Below are positions 27,459 to 36,763 of a DNA stretch of 64,000 nucleotides, piece by piece (within the stretch, counting starts at the first letter, position 1; each line of letters opens with the position of its first letter). Below the pieces are notes generated by a model. The model was not told the DNA's origin and did no database searches. It saw only the letters and a program-made list of their open reading frames with translations. The position numbers and the translations under genes were made by a program. The DNA comes from Gammaproteobacteria bacterium (lineage in GTDB: Bacteria; Pseudomonadota; Gammaproteobacteria; Steroidobacterales; GCA-2729495): contig JASLMV010000005.1 of the NCBI GenBank assembly GCA_030746435.1, positions 1 to 64,000 on the forward strand, read 5' to 3'.

Positions 27459-27609
27459 GCGGGCATCCTGATGCGTTGGGGCTTGGGAATGATACTAGAT
27501 GTTGCGGGCCTTACCGCGTAACAAATTGTATCCGCCCGTGGCAGCCCAGTAGCGGCAGCTATATCGTAACGATTGACGGGTCCCCGGACCGGCCCTGTCT
27601 GCGACCCCT

Positions 27610-28257
27610 CTAGAACTCAAATGCTTCGGGGAGGGGTACATTTTCCAGTCGCTGGACCACCGTTTCAAACAGCCGGGTACGCGTGTAGCTGCTGCCGGTG
27701 CGGGCTACCCGTTCGACATGCATAGTCGGCTCGCTGCCGATGATCGCGACCAGCCGGCCGTCCGGTTTGAGCCATTCGGGCAGGCGCGGGTCGAACAGCG
27801 GCATCGAGCCGCTAACCAGTATCCGGTCAAATTTTGTGCCGGGTTCCAGTTCGTTAAAGTCGGCGAGCCTCAGTTCGACGTTAGGAATTTTTTCATCCGC
27901 CAGTTTGACCGACGCGGTGTCGATCAGTTCGGCGTGTATATCGACACTCGTAACGTGGTCGACGAGCCGGGCGAGTACAGCGGATACGAAACCGCTGCCG
28001 GTGCCGACGACGAGTGCACGGTTACCCGGGTTCGCCGCGAGGGCCTGCAGCAGGCGGCCTTCCTGCACGGGTTTGAGCATGTGCTGGCCGCAGGGCAGGG
28101 GGATTGCCGTATCCGCGAAGGCCAGTTCGCGGTAAGCGTCGGGCACGAACCGCTCGCGCGGCACGTCGCCGAGCGCTTCGAGCACCCGGTCGTCCGATAC
28201 GTCCCACGGACGTACCTGGTGGTAGATCATCTGGTGGCGGGCGGATTCTGTGTGCAT
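27610..28257 (-). CDS. Pcm-like methyltransferase
   Basis: Class I SAM methyltransferase related to protein-L-isoaspartate O-methyltransferase. Start chosen at 28257 (MHTESARHQMIYHQVRPW, 215 aa); the frame is open 16 codons further. SAM motif ALVVGTGSGFVSAVL and VTSVDIHAEL are clear. The usual isoaspartate-binding loop (GQTISQP) is replaced by GQHMLKP, so repair of isoaspartate is uncertain. Neighbouring tolC is a recurrent partner of this subgroup. Confidence 0.75.
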   Translation of the reverse strand: MHTESARHQMIYHQVRPWDVSDDRVLEALGDVPRERFVPDAYRELAFADTAIPLPCGQHMLKPVQEGRLLQALAANPGNRALVVGTGSGFVSAVLARLVDHVTSVDIHAELIDTASVKLADEKIPNVELRLADFNELEPGTKFDRILVSGSMPLFDPRLPEWLKPDGRLVAIIGSEPTMHVERVARTGSSYTRTRLFETVVQRLENVPLPEAFEF

Positions 28258-28612
28258 ATTTTCGAGCCTGTAGCCGTACGGATTCGGGAACCCCTGCGGC
28301 TCCATGGGCGGGCAAGATTACACCAAAGCTGCGCGCATACAAGCGTATCGAACAGGCAGCTTATGTTAGCTGTGGTATGTACCTATGCACCAGCGGCACC
28401 TTTGACCTGCTTTATCGAAGGTTGACTGCTACGCTCCAGCAGGGTGCCTCGTGTAAAATCCTGCGCTTCGCTGAACTTTCAGGCAGGTCACGTGGCCGGA
28501 CGGCCGGAGACCTGCAGGGTACGCTTAAGTTTATGCGGCTACTTATGCGGGTATGGCAAAAACCGGCATGGTGCAACCAAAGCTCTTTCGAACATCGGAA
28601 CAACAATAATTA
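28258..28612. other. Intergenic region between divergent Pcm-like and permease genes
   Basis: 355 bp without a convincing gene. The clearest structure is GCAGGTC (28483-28489) with GACCTGC (28509-28515), enclosing GGCCGG-type inner pairing, about 100 bp before the permease start. No T-run follows. Promoters for both genes should lie here but none stands out. Confidence 0.5.
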
Positions 28613-31600
28613 ATGACCAGTTTGCTGCGTAACAAGGCTTTTCTCCTGTCACTATTGATCGTCGTCGGACTGGCTTTCGAGTTCTGGACCGGTTCCCGTT
28701 ATCCGGCGCTCGATCAAAAGGCGATGATGGCGGGTACCGCGGGCCTGGAGCCGCTCGGTTTCGATACCGTGCTCGTTATCACGGACGACGATCCGACTTA
28801 CATGCGGGTGCTTAAGGGCACCGTAAACTGGGGCAAGACCAACCAGCGGGGCATGACCTTCGGCATCCTGTTCGCCGCTGCCCTGCTGACCATGATTTCG
28901 CTGTTCAAGCGTAAGAGTTTCGAAGGCTCCATAGCCAACAGCGCGCTGGGCGTGCTGATCGGTACTCCGCTCGGGGTCTGTGTCAACTGCGCGGCGCCCA
29001 TTGCGAAGGGCCTGCACTCATCGGGCTTAAGGCTCGAAACGACCCTGGCGGCCATGATCAGTTCACCGACCCTGAACGTGATCGTACTGGCGATGGTTTT
29101 TTCGCTGTTTCCGTTTTACATGGCTGCGATGAAGGTGGGCGCCACGCTGGTGTTCCTGCTGTTGCTGATTCCCCTGATGTCGAAGTATCTCTTCAAGGAA
29201 GAGGTTTCGTTGACGGCGCAGCGGGCTATCGCCGGGGCGTCCGGTAACGAGGACCCGAAGTTCATGGCGCTCGATGCGCCGGTGCCCGAAGACGAGGAAA
29301 TCGCAACCTGGCCCAAAGCCTTTATCTGGACCCTTAAAGCCTTTCCGCGCAACCTCTGGTTCATCATCAGGACCACGTTGCCGTTAATGGTACTGGCCGG
29401 TTTCCTCGGTTCGCTGGCCGTCACCGTCGTGCCTATGGATACGCTGGCCAGCCTGTTTCCCTCCGGCTCGATATTGATGATCCTGGCGGGCCTGGCTATC
29501 GCGTCGCTCATCGGCGTCTTTATGCCGGTGCCGATTACATTCGACGTCATTATCGTATCGGTGCTCATGGCGACCGGGATGCCGGTGATGTATGCGATGA
29601 CGCTGCTGTTTACGCTGGGTATCTACAGTGTCTATTCCTACATGATCGTGGCCCAGGCCATATCGCGGAAGGTCGGTGTCACCATCTGGCTGGCGATCGC
29701 TGCATTAGGTGTGGTTACCGGCCTGATTGCACGCGAGTACGATCAGCGCCTGACGGCGATGCAGAACACCTTCCTGCTCGAGTCATGGGCCAAACTGGAT
29801 AGTTTGGTGGAATATCGTGCCCCGCTGGCGCCCGCTGGTGAAGCCGCTGCCGCTATGCTGCCAGGTCTGCAGGCTGATGCGCTGGTACCGGAGCCGGCTA
29901 ACGCGATTGCCGCGAGCGGTATAGACGTCGCGCTAACGCCACTCGCTCCCCCCGCAGCCGGAGACGGCAAGATGTTCCGGCGTATGGCCGGTGTCGAACT
30001 GGGTATTGAGCAGCCCTACCAGTTTTCCTTGTTGCGCTGGTCGCAGCCGTTTAGTGAGTTCGGTGGTATAGCCTCGGGAGATGTGCACAACGACGGCTGG
30101 GTCGACGTCGTAGTAACCTCGCAAAGCGGTGCGTACCTGTATGCGAATACCGGCGGCCAGTTCGTACAGCAGGAACTCGATATCCCCGGGCTGCACGACG
30201 AGTTCGTCGCCAATGCGGCGCTGGTCGATATCGATAACGACGGCTGGCTCGATCTCTTCTATTCGACCTACCGCAACGGGACTTACCTGGTTTACAACGA
30301 CCGGGGTGCTTTCAGAGATGAGAACCGGGTGCGGCTGCCGAACCATGAGCAGGCCTGGGTAAGCGCCGCTATGGGCTTCGGCGATATCGACGAAGACGGC
30401 CGGCTGGATATCGTACTCGGCAACTGGACACTGGGTTCCGCACTCAGCCGCAAATTCCTGGGCCGCGATACGTCGCGTAACGTGGTGCTCCTGAACCGCA
30501 GCACGGGTTTTGAAGCCAGGGAGTTGCCGGGCCCTGACGGTGAGACGCTGACCGTGTTGCTGTCCGACTGGAACGGCGACGGCCACCTGGACCTGATCGT
30601 CGGCAACGATTTCGCCGTTCCCGATCTTTATTATCTCGGTGACGGCGCCGGCAACATGCAGCTGGTTCAGGCGGACGATGAAATCATCCCGGTCACGGCA
30701 CTGTTGACCATGAGTGCCACGACTGCAGATATCAATAACGATCTCAAGCCCGAGATATACATCGGCAATGTCAGCGGTACCGATCACTCGACGATGTCAC
30801 GCATTCCCGATATGTGTGTCGATACCGAGGGTACGACCATCCACGAGCAGTGCCTGGAAGTGCGTGCCAACCAGGAACTGATGAACACCAGTCTGAGCGG
30901 TAACGATCCGCTCATGTGCGTCGATTTCGGTGACGCGGAATTGGCGGAGCAGTGTATCGGTATGCACCTGAACCTGAAGTCCTGGTGGAAGAACGATCCT
31001 GCTTCATGTCATATGTTGCAGGGTAAGTTTCCCGCATTGAGCGATATCTGTGAGGAATACTTCCGGGAGGAGCTGCAGCCGGTCAAGGGTGCCTTTATAC
31101 CGCTGATCCCGCAGGGTGCCCGCCGTGCCAATGTACTGCTCGTACCGGGCGCAGACGGCAAGTTCGTTGACCAGGCGCTGGAGCTGAACCTGCGCGAGGC
31201 GGGCTGGGTGTGGAACGCGAAATTTGCCGACCTCGATCACGACGAATATCAGGACATTTACATCGTCAACGGTTACTTCAACGAAACCACGCAGCCGGCC
31301 CGCGAGTCGAACCACCTGTTCCGCAATAATGCCGGCCAGGGGTTCGTCGATGTCACCGACGCAGCCGATATGCAAATGTTCGCGGAATCGGCCGCTTATA
31401 CCTACATCGATTTCGATAACGATGGCGACCTGGACGTCATTACACGGGAAGTGCTGGGGCCGGTCTGGATTTACCGCAACAACAATAATGCCGGCAACTC
31501 GATTGAGATCAGCCTCGATGATGCAGTCGGTAATCGCTCAGGCATCGGTTCGAAAGTCACGATCCATTATGGTGACGCAGCGCAGGTACGGGAAATACAG

Positions 31601-31762
31601 GCAAGTGGTGGTTTCTCGTCGTTCGATGCGCCGATGGCTCATTTCGGTCTGGGTGCCAGCGAAGCGGTAGACCGCGTAGAAATTTCCTGGTCGACCGGCG
31701 GCATAACCGAGCTGCGTGGCGAATTCAAAGCGGGGCACCACTACCGTATAAGCCGCCCGTAG
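28613..31762 (+). CDS. Permease fused to FG-GAP/VCBS repeats and ASPIC domain
   Basis: 1049-aa protein with an uncommon architecture. Residues about 1-390 form a polytopic permease of the YraQ/DUF318 type, including GVCVNCAAPIAKG in a membrane loop and ISSPTLNVIVLAM. A Pro/Ala-rich linker (about 400-460) leads to at least six Ca-binding-like repeats (DVHNDGWVDV, DIDNDGWLDL, DIDEDGRLDI, DWNGDGHLDL, DLDHDEYQDI, DFDNDGDLDV). An insert with several Cys (about 735-820) separates two repeat groups. The end is an ASPIC/UnbV domain (GSKVTIHYGD, GFSSFDAPMAHFGLG). The tail is probably periplasmic, and the cargo is unknown. Confidence 0.8.
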   Translation: MTSLLRNKAFLLSLLIVVGLAFEFWTGSRYPALDQKAMMAGTAGLEPLGFDTVLVITDDDPTYMRVLKGTVNWGKTNQRGMTFGILFAAALLTMISLFKRKSFEGSIANSALGVLIGTPLGVCVNCAAPIAKGLHSSGLRLETTLAAMISSPTLNVIVLAMVFSLFPFYMAAMKVGATLVFLLLLIPLMSKYLFKEEVSLTAQRAIAGASGNEDPKFMALDAPVPEDEEIATWPKAFIWTLKAFPRNLWFIIRTTLPLMVLAGFLGSLAVTVVPMDTLASLFPSGSILMILAGLAIASLIGVFMPVPITFDVIIVSVLMATGMPVMYAMTLLFTLGIYSVYSYMIVAQAISRKVGVTIWLAIAALGVVTGLIAREYDQRLTAMQNTFLLESWAKLDSLVEYRAPLAPAGEAAAAMLPGLQADALVPEPANAIAASGIDVALTPLAPPAAGDGKMFRRMAGVELGIEQPYQFSLLRWSQPFSEFGGIASGDVHNDGWVDVVVTSQSGAYLYANTGGQFVQQELDIPGLHDEFVANAALVDIDNDGWLDLFYSTYRNGTYLVYNDRGAFRDENRVRLPNHEQAWVSAAMGFGDIDEDGRLDIVLGNWTLGSALSRKFLGRDTSRNVVLLNRSTGFEARELPGPDGETLTVLLSDWNGDGHLDLIVGNDFAVPDLYYLGDGAGNMQLVQADDEIIPVTALLTMSATTADINNDLKPEIYIGNVSGTDHSTMSRIPDMCVDTEGTTIHEQCLEVRANQELMNTSLSGNDPLMCVDFGDAELAEQCIGMHLNLKSWWKNDPASCHMLQGKFPALSDICEEYFREELQPVKGAFIPLIPQGARRANVLLVPGADGKFVDQALELNLREAGWVWNAKFADLDHDEYQDIYIVNGYFNETTQPARESNHLFRNNAGQGFVDVTDAADMQMFAESAAYTYIDFDNDGDLDVITREVLGPVWIYRNNNNAGNSIEISLDDAVGNRSGIGSKVTIHYGDAAQVREIQASGGFSSFDAPMAHFGLGASEAVDRVEISWSTGGITELRGEFKAGHHYRISRP

Positions 31763-31966
31763 TCCCGCTGTCGCGAGGCTCCGCCATACAAAGCGCCTGA
31801 TGTGTCTACCGGGGCCTGCGGCAGCCCGGATTATGGTGAATGATCCCTGAGTCCGTGAAGTCCATGCGTTATCCTTTAATGGTGCTACAGGAAGCAGCGC
31901 CAACTATCTCGTGACTAAGGGATTTTGCACCCCTGTGTCACACAAAATCATAACAGCAGTGCCGGG

Positions 31967-32047
31967 ATGCCTCAGTTACCAGAAACACGAGTCCTTACTC
32001 AGCAGGTCGATAAGCTGAACGCTACCCGAGAGCGGAGTTTGCTGTGA
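31967..32047 (+). CDS. Possible 26-aa leader peptide coupled to the GGDEF-EAL gene
   Basis: ATG at 31967 opens 26 codons (MPQLPETRVL to TRERSLL). The TGA overlaps the GTG start of the next gene (GTGA). No strong SD precedes it. The rest of the 280-bp gap (31763-31966) holds nothing clear. It may be chance, but the stop-start overlap is the classical pattern of translational coupling. Confidence 0.3.
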   Translation: MPQLPETRVLTQQVDKLNATRERSLL

Positions 32048-34344
32048 ACGGGGTACAGCCGCTGCTCGGACTGGTGGCCGTGGCACTGGTCCTGGGGTTG
32101 ATCTGCCTCCTGATGTGGCGTGCCCGCCGCGTCTACCGCAAGCGCATACGCACACTCCATGACGAACTGCAGGAAGCGGCCGCAGCAAGCAGTTTCGGTC
32201 GCCGGGTCGAGTCCATTACCGGCGAGACCGAGTTCAACGAACTGGGTGAAAGTATTAACCAGTTGCTGGATGCCCTCCAGGCGAAAGAAAAGCAGGTGCA
32301 GCAGCGCGAGGCATTATTCCGGAACCTCGCGAACACGCTGCCCGAAGTTGCGCTGGTGCACACGGACAAAGTCATTTACGCCAATCGCGAAGCCGGTGCG
32401 CTGCTCGGGATCCCGCCCGATCAACTGATCGGCCGGGACGTTACCGACATGGTTCGGCCCGCTTATCGCAGCCTTGTGGCTAACGTAATCGAGCAGCAAC
32501 TGGCGGGCAAACGCAACGGCGTGCGTTACGAGTTGCAGTTGATCGACGGCGAAGAACGCACCCGTTGGGCGGAAGCAACGGCAATGTGCATGCGTTACCG
32601 TGGCCAGCCCGCAATCCTGACCGTCGCGCGCGATATCAGTTACCGCAAGAGTGTCGAAGCGACACTCGGCCGCGGCCGGCAGCAGGCGCAGATCACGCTC
32701 GAATCGCTGGGCGAGAGCGTCATCACCGCCGACACGGACGGCAATATCGACTACATGAACGCCGCGGCCGAAAAACTCACCGGCACCCAGCGCGACGAAG
32801 CGTTAGGGCAGCCCTTCGGCGATATCGTAAAACTGGTTCGTGAAGACGACCGGCGCGACCTCGGCGATCCCGTCAGCCGTTGTTTGCAGAAACGCCGCCG
32901 TATAAGCATGGGCCGCCGAGCCCTGTTGATGCCGTCGAACGGCAATGGCGAAATCTCCATCGAGGCAACCGCATCGCCCATTATGAGTCCCGACGAGGAA
33001 CTGGCCGGCGCGGTCATTATCATGCGTGACGTGAGCGAGTTACGTGGCCTGACCCGCGAAATGAGCTACCAGGCCTCGCACGACCCGCTGACGGGCCTTG
33101 CCAACCGGCGGGAGTTCGAGCGACAGGTCAACGCGGGGCTGGAAGCGGCCAGGGCGGAGGGCTCGCAGCATGTGCTGTGTTACATGGACCTCGATCGCTT
33201 CAAGGTCGTTAACGACACCTGCGGTCACCAGGCCGGCGACAACATGCTGCGCGAAGTCGCAGGACTGCTGCGCGAGCACGTGCGCGATTCGGATGTCGTC
33301 GCGCGGCTCGGCGGCGACGAGTTCGGCATGCTGCTCGTGGGTTGTCCGCTCGACAAGGCGCGCCAGATTGCCGACGACGTCTGTGCGGCGGTGCGGGGTT
33401 ACCGCTTTGCATGGCAGGACCGGATTTTTGATGTTGGCATCAGCATCGGGCTGGTCGAGATGAGCGACAAGAGCGGTTCGCCGGAAGAAGTTCTGAACGC
33501 CGCCGACTCGGCCTGTTACGTGGCCAAGCAGCAGGGCCGCGGGCAGGTGCATGTATACTCGGCGCGCGACGAGGTGGCGGCGACCCAGCGCGGCGAGATT
33601 GTCTGGCTGCGCAAACTGCAGGCCGCTATACACGATGAACAATTCGAACTCTACGTGCAGCCAATCATCTCGGTGGCCGGCCGTATCCCGAGCGGACCCG
33701 CGGTGGAAGTATTACTGCGTATGCATGACCCGGAGGACGGGCTGGTCATGCCGAACGAATTCATCGGCGCCGCGGAACGTTACCAGCTCATGGGCACCCT
33801 CGATCGCTGGGTCGTGGAAGCGACGCTCGCAGCGGTCGCGAGTGGCACGATACGTTTACCCGACGAGCGCAGTGTGGCCATTAATATTTCCGGGCAGACG
33901 ATGGCCGATGAGGGATTTCTTGACTTTGTAGTGACCACCCTGGACCACAGCCAGGTGAACCCCGGACAGATCTGTTTCGAAGTAACCGAGCAGGCCGTAC
34001 TCAGGGACATCGAACAGTCGCGACGCTTCATCGGCGTGCTGCACGGGATCGGCTGTTCCTTCAGCCTCGACGATTTCGGCAGCGACGTCGGTTCACTTGC
34101 CAGCCTGCAGGGACTGGAGATCGACTTCCTGAAACTCGACGGCGTTTATACTCATGACATCGATATCAACAGCGTAAACCAGGAAGTAGTGTCGGCCGTG
34201 ACCCGGCTGTCACGCGCGGTCGGCTTTAAAGTCGTGGCCGAACAGGTGGAGGACCAGCCGAGCTTTGACGGGCTTCGTGACCTCGGCGTGAACTTTATCC
34301 AGGGCAACTATGTGGAAAAACCCCACGCGCTCGGCGGCCACTAA
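32044..34344 (+). CDS. PAS-PAS-GGDEF-EAL cyclic-di-GMP enzyme
   Basis: Membrane-anchored c-di-GMP signalling protein, 766 aa, GTG start behind GCGGAG. One N-terminal membrane helix (about 4-24), a coiled linker and two PAS domains (about 95-200 and 215-325). The GGDEF domain has an intact RLGGDEF near 420-426 and an RDSD inhibitory site upstream. The EAL domain carries EVLLR instead of EALLR, but the metal and base residues are kept (INIS, FEVTE, LDDFGS, FLKLD, AEQVE). Both synthesis and breakdown are possible. Confidence 0.9.
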   Translation: MNGVQPLLGLVAVALVLGLICLLMWRARRVYRKRIRTLHDELQEAAAASSFGRRVESITGETEFNELGESINQLLDALQAKEKQVQQREALFRNLANTLPEVALVHTDKVIYANREAGALLGIPPDQLIGRDVTDMVRPAYRSLVANVIEQQLAGKRNGVRYELQLIDGEERTRWAEATAMCMRYRGQPAILTVARDISYRKSVEATLGRGRQQAQITLESLGESVITADTDGNIDYMNAAAEKLTGTQRDEALGQPFGDIVKLVREDDRRDLGDPVSRCLQKRRRISMGRRALLMPSNGNGEISIEATASPIMSPDEELAGAVIIMRDVSELRGLTREMSYQASHDPLTGLANRREFERQVNAGLEAARAEGSQHVLCYMDLDRFKVVNDTCGHQAGDNMLREVAGLLREHVRDSDVVARLGGDEFGMLLVGCPLDKARQIADDVCAAVRGYRFAWQDRIFDVGISIGLVEMSDKSGSPEEVLNAADSACYVAKQQGRGQVHVYSARDEVAATQRGEIVWLRKLQAAIHDEQFELYVQPIISVAGRIPSGPAVEVLLRMHDPEDGLVMPNEFIGAAERYQLMGTLDRWVVEATLAAVASGTIRLPDERSVAINISGQTMADEGFLDFVVTTLDHSQVNPGQICFEVTEQAVLRDIEQSRRFIGVLHGIGCSFSLDDFGSDVGSLASLQGLEIDFLKLDGVYTHDIDINSVNQEVVSAVTRLSRAVGFKVVAEQVEDQPSFDGLRDLGVNFIQGNYVEKPHALGGH

Positions 34345-34445
34345 CCCAAAGCACCCACCGCACGCCAAAAATCAGCGGCGTGTCCGCCTGCATTTTTGGC
34401 GCGCATTTTCTCCATGAGTACCGGTGCCCAGTAATTTTTGGTGAT

Positions 34446-34508
34446 GGCCTACGGTTGCGTTCGCGAACGCATGACGGAGGCCTAAGAGAGCGAACGCAAC
34501 CGTAGGCC
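34446..34508. repeat. Perfect 19-bp inverted repeat with nested palindrome
   Basis: GGCCTACGGTTGCGTTCGC (34446-34464) is exactly complementary to 34490-34508, with a 25-nt spacer. The left arm itself overlaps a 16-bp palindrome TGCGTTCGCGAACGCA (34456-34471). It sits between the converging GGDEF-EAL and hppA genes, just before a terminator. Confidence 0.8.
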
Positions 34509-34522
34509 GAGCCTGAAGCCAC

Positions 34523-34552
34523 AAAAAAGCCCCGCAATGCGGGGCTTTTCTT
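34523..34552. terminator. Bidirectional terminator between GGDEF-EAL gene and hppA
   Basis: AAAAGCCCCGC pairs with GCGGGGCTTTT around AAT. The A-run on one side and T-run on the other fit termination from both converging genes. Confidence 0.9.
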
Positions 34553-34575
34553 GTTTGATATACAGCAATTAAAAT

Positions 34576-36627
34576 TTACAACAACGGCACCATCAACAAC
34601 GCCACAATATTGATGATCTTGATGAGCGGGTTAATAGCCGGACCCGCCGTATCCTTGTAGGGATCGCCGACCGTATCACCCGTAACCGCAGCCTTGTGGG
34701 CATCGGTGCCCTTGCCGCCGCAGTTGCCGTCTTCGATGTATTTCTTGGCGTTGTCCCATGCACCGCCGCCGACGGTCATCGAGATCGCAACGAAAATACC
34801 AGTAACGATCGTACCGATCAGCATGCCGCCGAGCGCCAGCGCGCCGCCGTTTTCGCCGAAGGCCAGGTTGGCCGCAAGCACCAGTACTATTGGCACCAGC
34901 ACGGGGAGTAATGACGGCACGATCATTTCCTTGATGGCTTCGGTAGTCAGCAGGCCGACACAGCGCGAGTAATCGGGCTTGCCGGTACCTTCCATGATGC
35001 CGGGAATCTCCCTGAACTGACGGCGTACTTCTTCCACTACTTTGCCGCCGGCACGACCGACAGCTTCCATTGCCATTGCGCCGAAGAGGTAGGGCACCAT
35101 GCCGCCGATGAACAGGCCAACAATGACTGCCGGATTGCTCAGGTCGAATACGAGGTCCTTGCCAAGGTTTTCCAGGTTGGCGGTGTAGTCGGCAAACAGT
35201 ACCAGCGCTGCCAGGCCGGCCGATCCAATTGCGTAACCCTTGGTAACCGCTTTGGTTGTATTGCCAACTGCGTCCAGCGGGTCCGTGATATTACGAATCT
35301 TTTCGTCCAGTTCCGCCATCTCGGCAATACCGCCTGCGTTGTCCGTAATAGGCCCGAATGCATCCAGTGCCACGATCATGCCGGTCATCGAAAGCATGGC
35401 GGTCGCAGCAATCGCGATGCCGTACAGTCCCGCCAGTTCATGTGCGCCCCAGATGCTGAGACAGACTGCAATAACCGGTCCGGCTGTTGCCTTCATCGAT
35501 ACGCCCAGGCCGGCAATGATGTTCGTTGCGTCACCGGTAATCGATGCGTTGGCGATGTCCTGCACCGGTTTGTATTCTGTACCGGTGTAGTACTCGGTGA
35601 CCCACATCAGGAACGCGGTGAGCGCCAGTCCTATTAATGAAGCCAGGTAGAGATCCGTCGTGGTGAATTTGTCGCTGACACCTTCCATCATGCCCGTCGT
35701 GACGGGATAGAAGGCGATTGCAGCAAGCACGCCCGAGATGATGACACCTTTATAAAGCGCGCCCATCACGCTACCGCCTTCCTTCGTTTTTACGAAGAAG
35801 GTACCGATGATAGAAGCTACGATGGATACGGCACCGAGCACGAGTGGATACAGTGCACCGGCTTCTGCGTTTTCACCCAGCAGCAGGCCTCCGAGCAACA
35901 TTGTGGCAATAATGGTAACGCCGTAAGTTTCAAACAGGTCGGCCGCCATACCTGCGCAGTCACCCACGTTGTCGCCGACGTTATCGGCAATAACGCCCGG
36001 GTTACGCGGGTCGTCTTCCGGAATACCCGCCTCGACTTTACCGACGAGGTCGGCACCAACGTCCGCGCCCTTGGTAAAGATGCCGCCGCCGAGTCGCGCG
36101 AAGATCGAAATCAGCGAGCCGCCAAAGGCCACGCCGATCAGTGCGTGCAGCGTGTCATCGAGCGAGTTACCGAGACCGGTTAGCAACCAGTAGTAACCGG
36201 CTACGGCAAGGAGTCCGAGACCGACCACCAGCATGCCGGTGATCGCGCCGCCACGGAACGCTACAGCCAGTGCTGCGGCCATACCCTCATGGGCGGCCTG
36301 GGCCGTACGCACATTAGCGCGTACCGAGATATTCATGCCGATGTAGCCGGCGGCACCGGAAAATACCGCGCCGATGATAAAACCGATTGCGGTCGTTGTG
36401 CCGATGGCTTTCCATAGAACCACCGTAAGCACGACACCTACGATACCGATAGCCGTGTACTGCTTGTTGAGGTAAGCACTCGCGCCTTCCTGGATGGCGC
36501 CGGCAATTTCGACCATGCGTTCGTTACCGGCCGACTTGCCGAGTATCCATTTAACCGACAAGGCGCCATAGATCAGCGCAATAATTGCGGCGCCTACACT
36601 GATTGGCAAAGCCATATTGCTAAGCAT
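34576..36627 (-). CDS. hppA: Membrane H+-translocating pyrophosphatase, K+-independent
   Basis: Couples PPi hydrolysis to proton export across the inner membrane. The ATG at 36627 ([10 protein letters not shown]) follows GGGAGA and gives 683 aa with about 16 membrane segments. A longer reading has no family match. Conserved PPi/Mg sites such as [20 protein letters not shown] and [19 protein letters not shown] are present. [10 protein letters not shown] carries Lys where K+-dependent enzymes have Ala, which marks the K+-independent type. It neighbours a PPi-dependent phosphofructokinase. Confidence 0.95.
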   Translation of the reverse strand: MLSNMALPISVGAAIIALIYGALSVKWILGKSAGNERMVEIAGAIQEGASAYLNKQYTAIGIVGVVLTVVLWKAIGTTTAIGFIIGAVFSGAAGYIGMNISVRANVRTAQAAHEGMAAALAVAFRGGAITGMLVVGLGLLAVAGYYWLLTGLGNSLDDTLHALIGVAFGGSLISIFARLGGGIFTKGADVGADLVGKVEAGIPEDDPRNPGVIADNVGDNVGDCAGMAADLFETYGVTIIATMLLGGLLLGENAEAGALYPLVLGAVSIVASIIGTFFVKTKEGGSVMGALYKGVIISGVLAAIAFYPVTTGMMEGVSDKFTTTDLYLASLIGLALTAFLMWVTEYYTGTEYKPVQDIANASITGDATNIIAGLGVSMKATAGPVIAVCLSIWGAHELAGLYGIAIAATAMLSMTGMIVALDAFGPITDNAGGIAEMAELDEKIRNITDPLDAVGNTTKAVTKGYAIGSAGLAALVLFADYTANLENLGKDLVFDLSNPAVIVGLFIGGMVPYLFGAMAMEAVGRAGGKVVEEVRRQFREIPGIMEGTGKPDYSRCVGLLTTEAIKEMIVPSLLPVLVPIVLVLAANLAFGENGGALALGGMLIGTIVTGIFVAISMTVGGGAWDNAKKYIEDGNCGGKGTDAHKAAVTGDTVGDPYKDTAGPAINPLIKIINIVALLMVPLL

Positions 36628-36763
36628 TTGGTATCTCCCAAGGAGTTCAAAAAACAGTCGGAACGTCCCGTTCCTACTGGGTTTATTCGAAGGCCGGAGC
36701 CTGTTTTCGGGCCTGCCGGGAGGCCCGCGAGGGCGGGTAGCGCCCCCGCAAAACCAAGGCACG

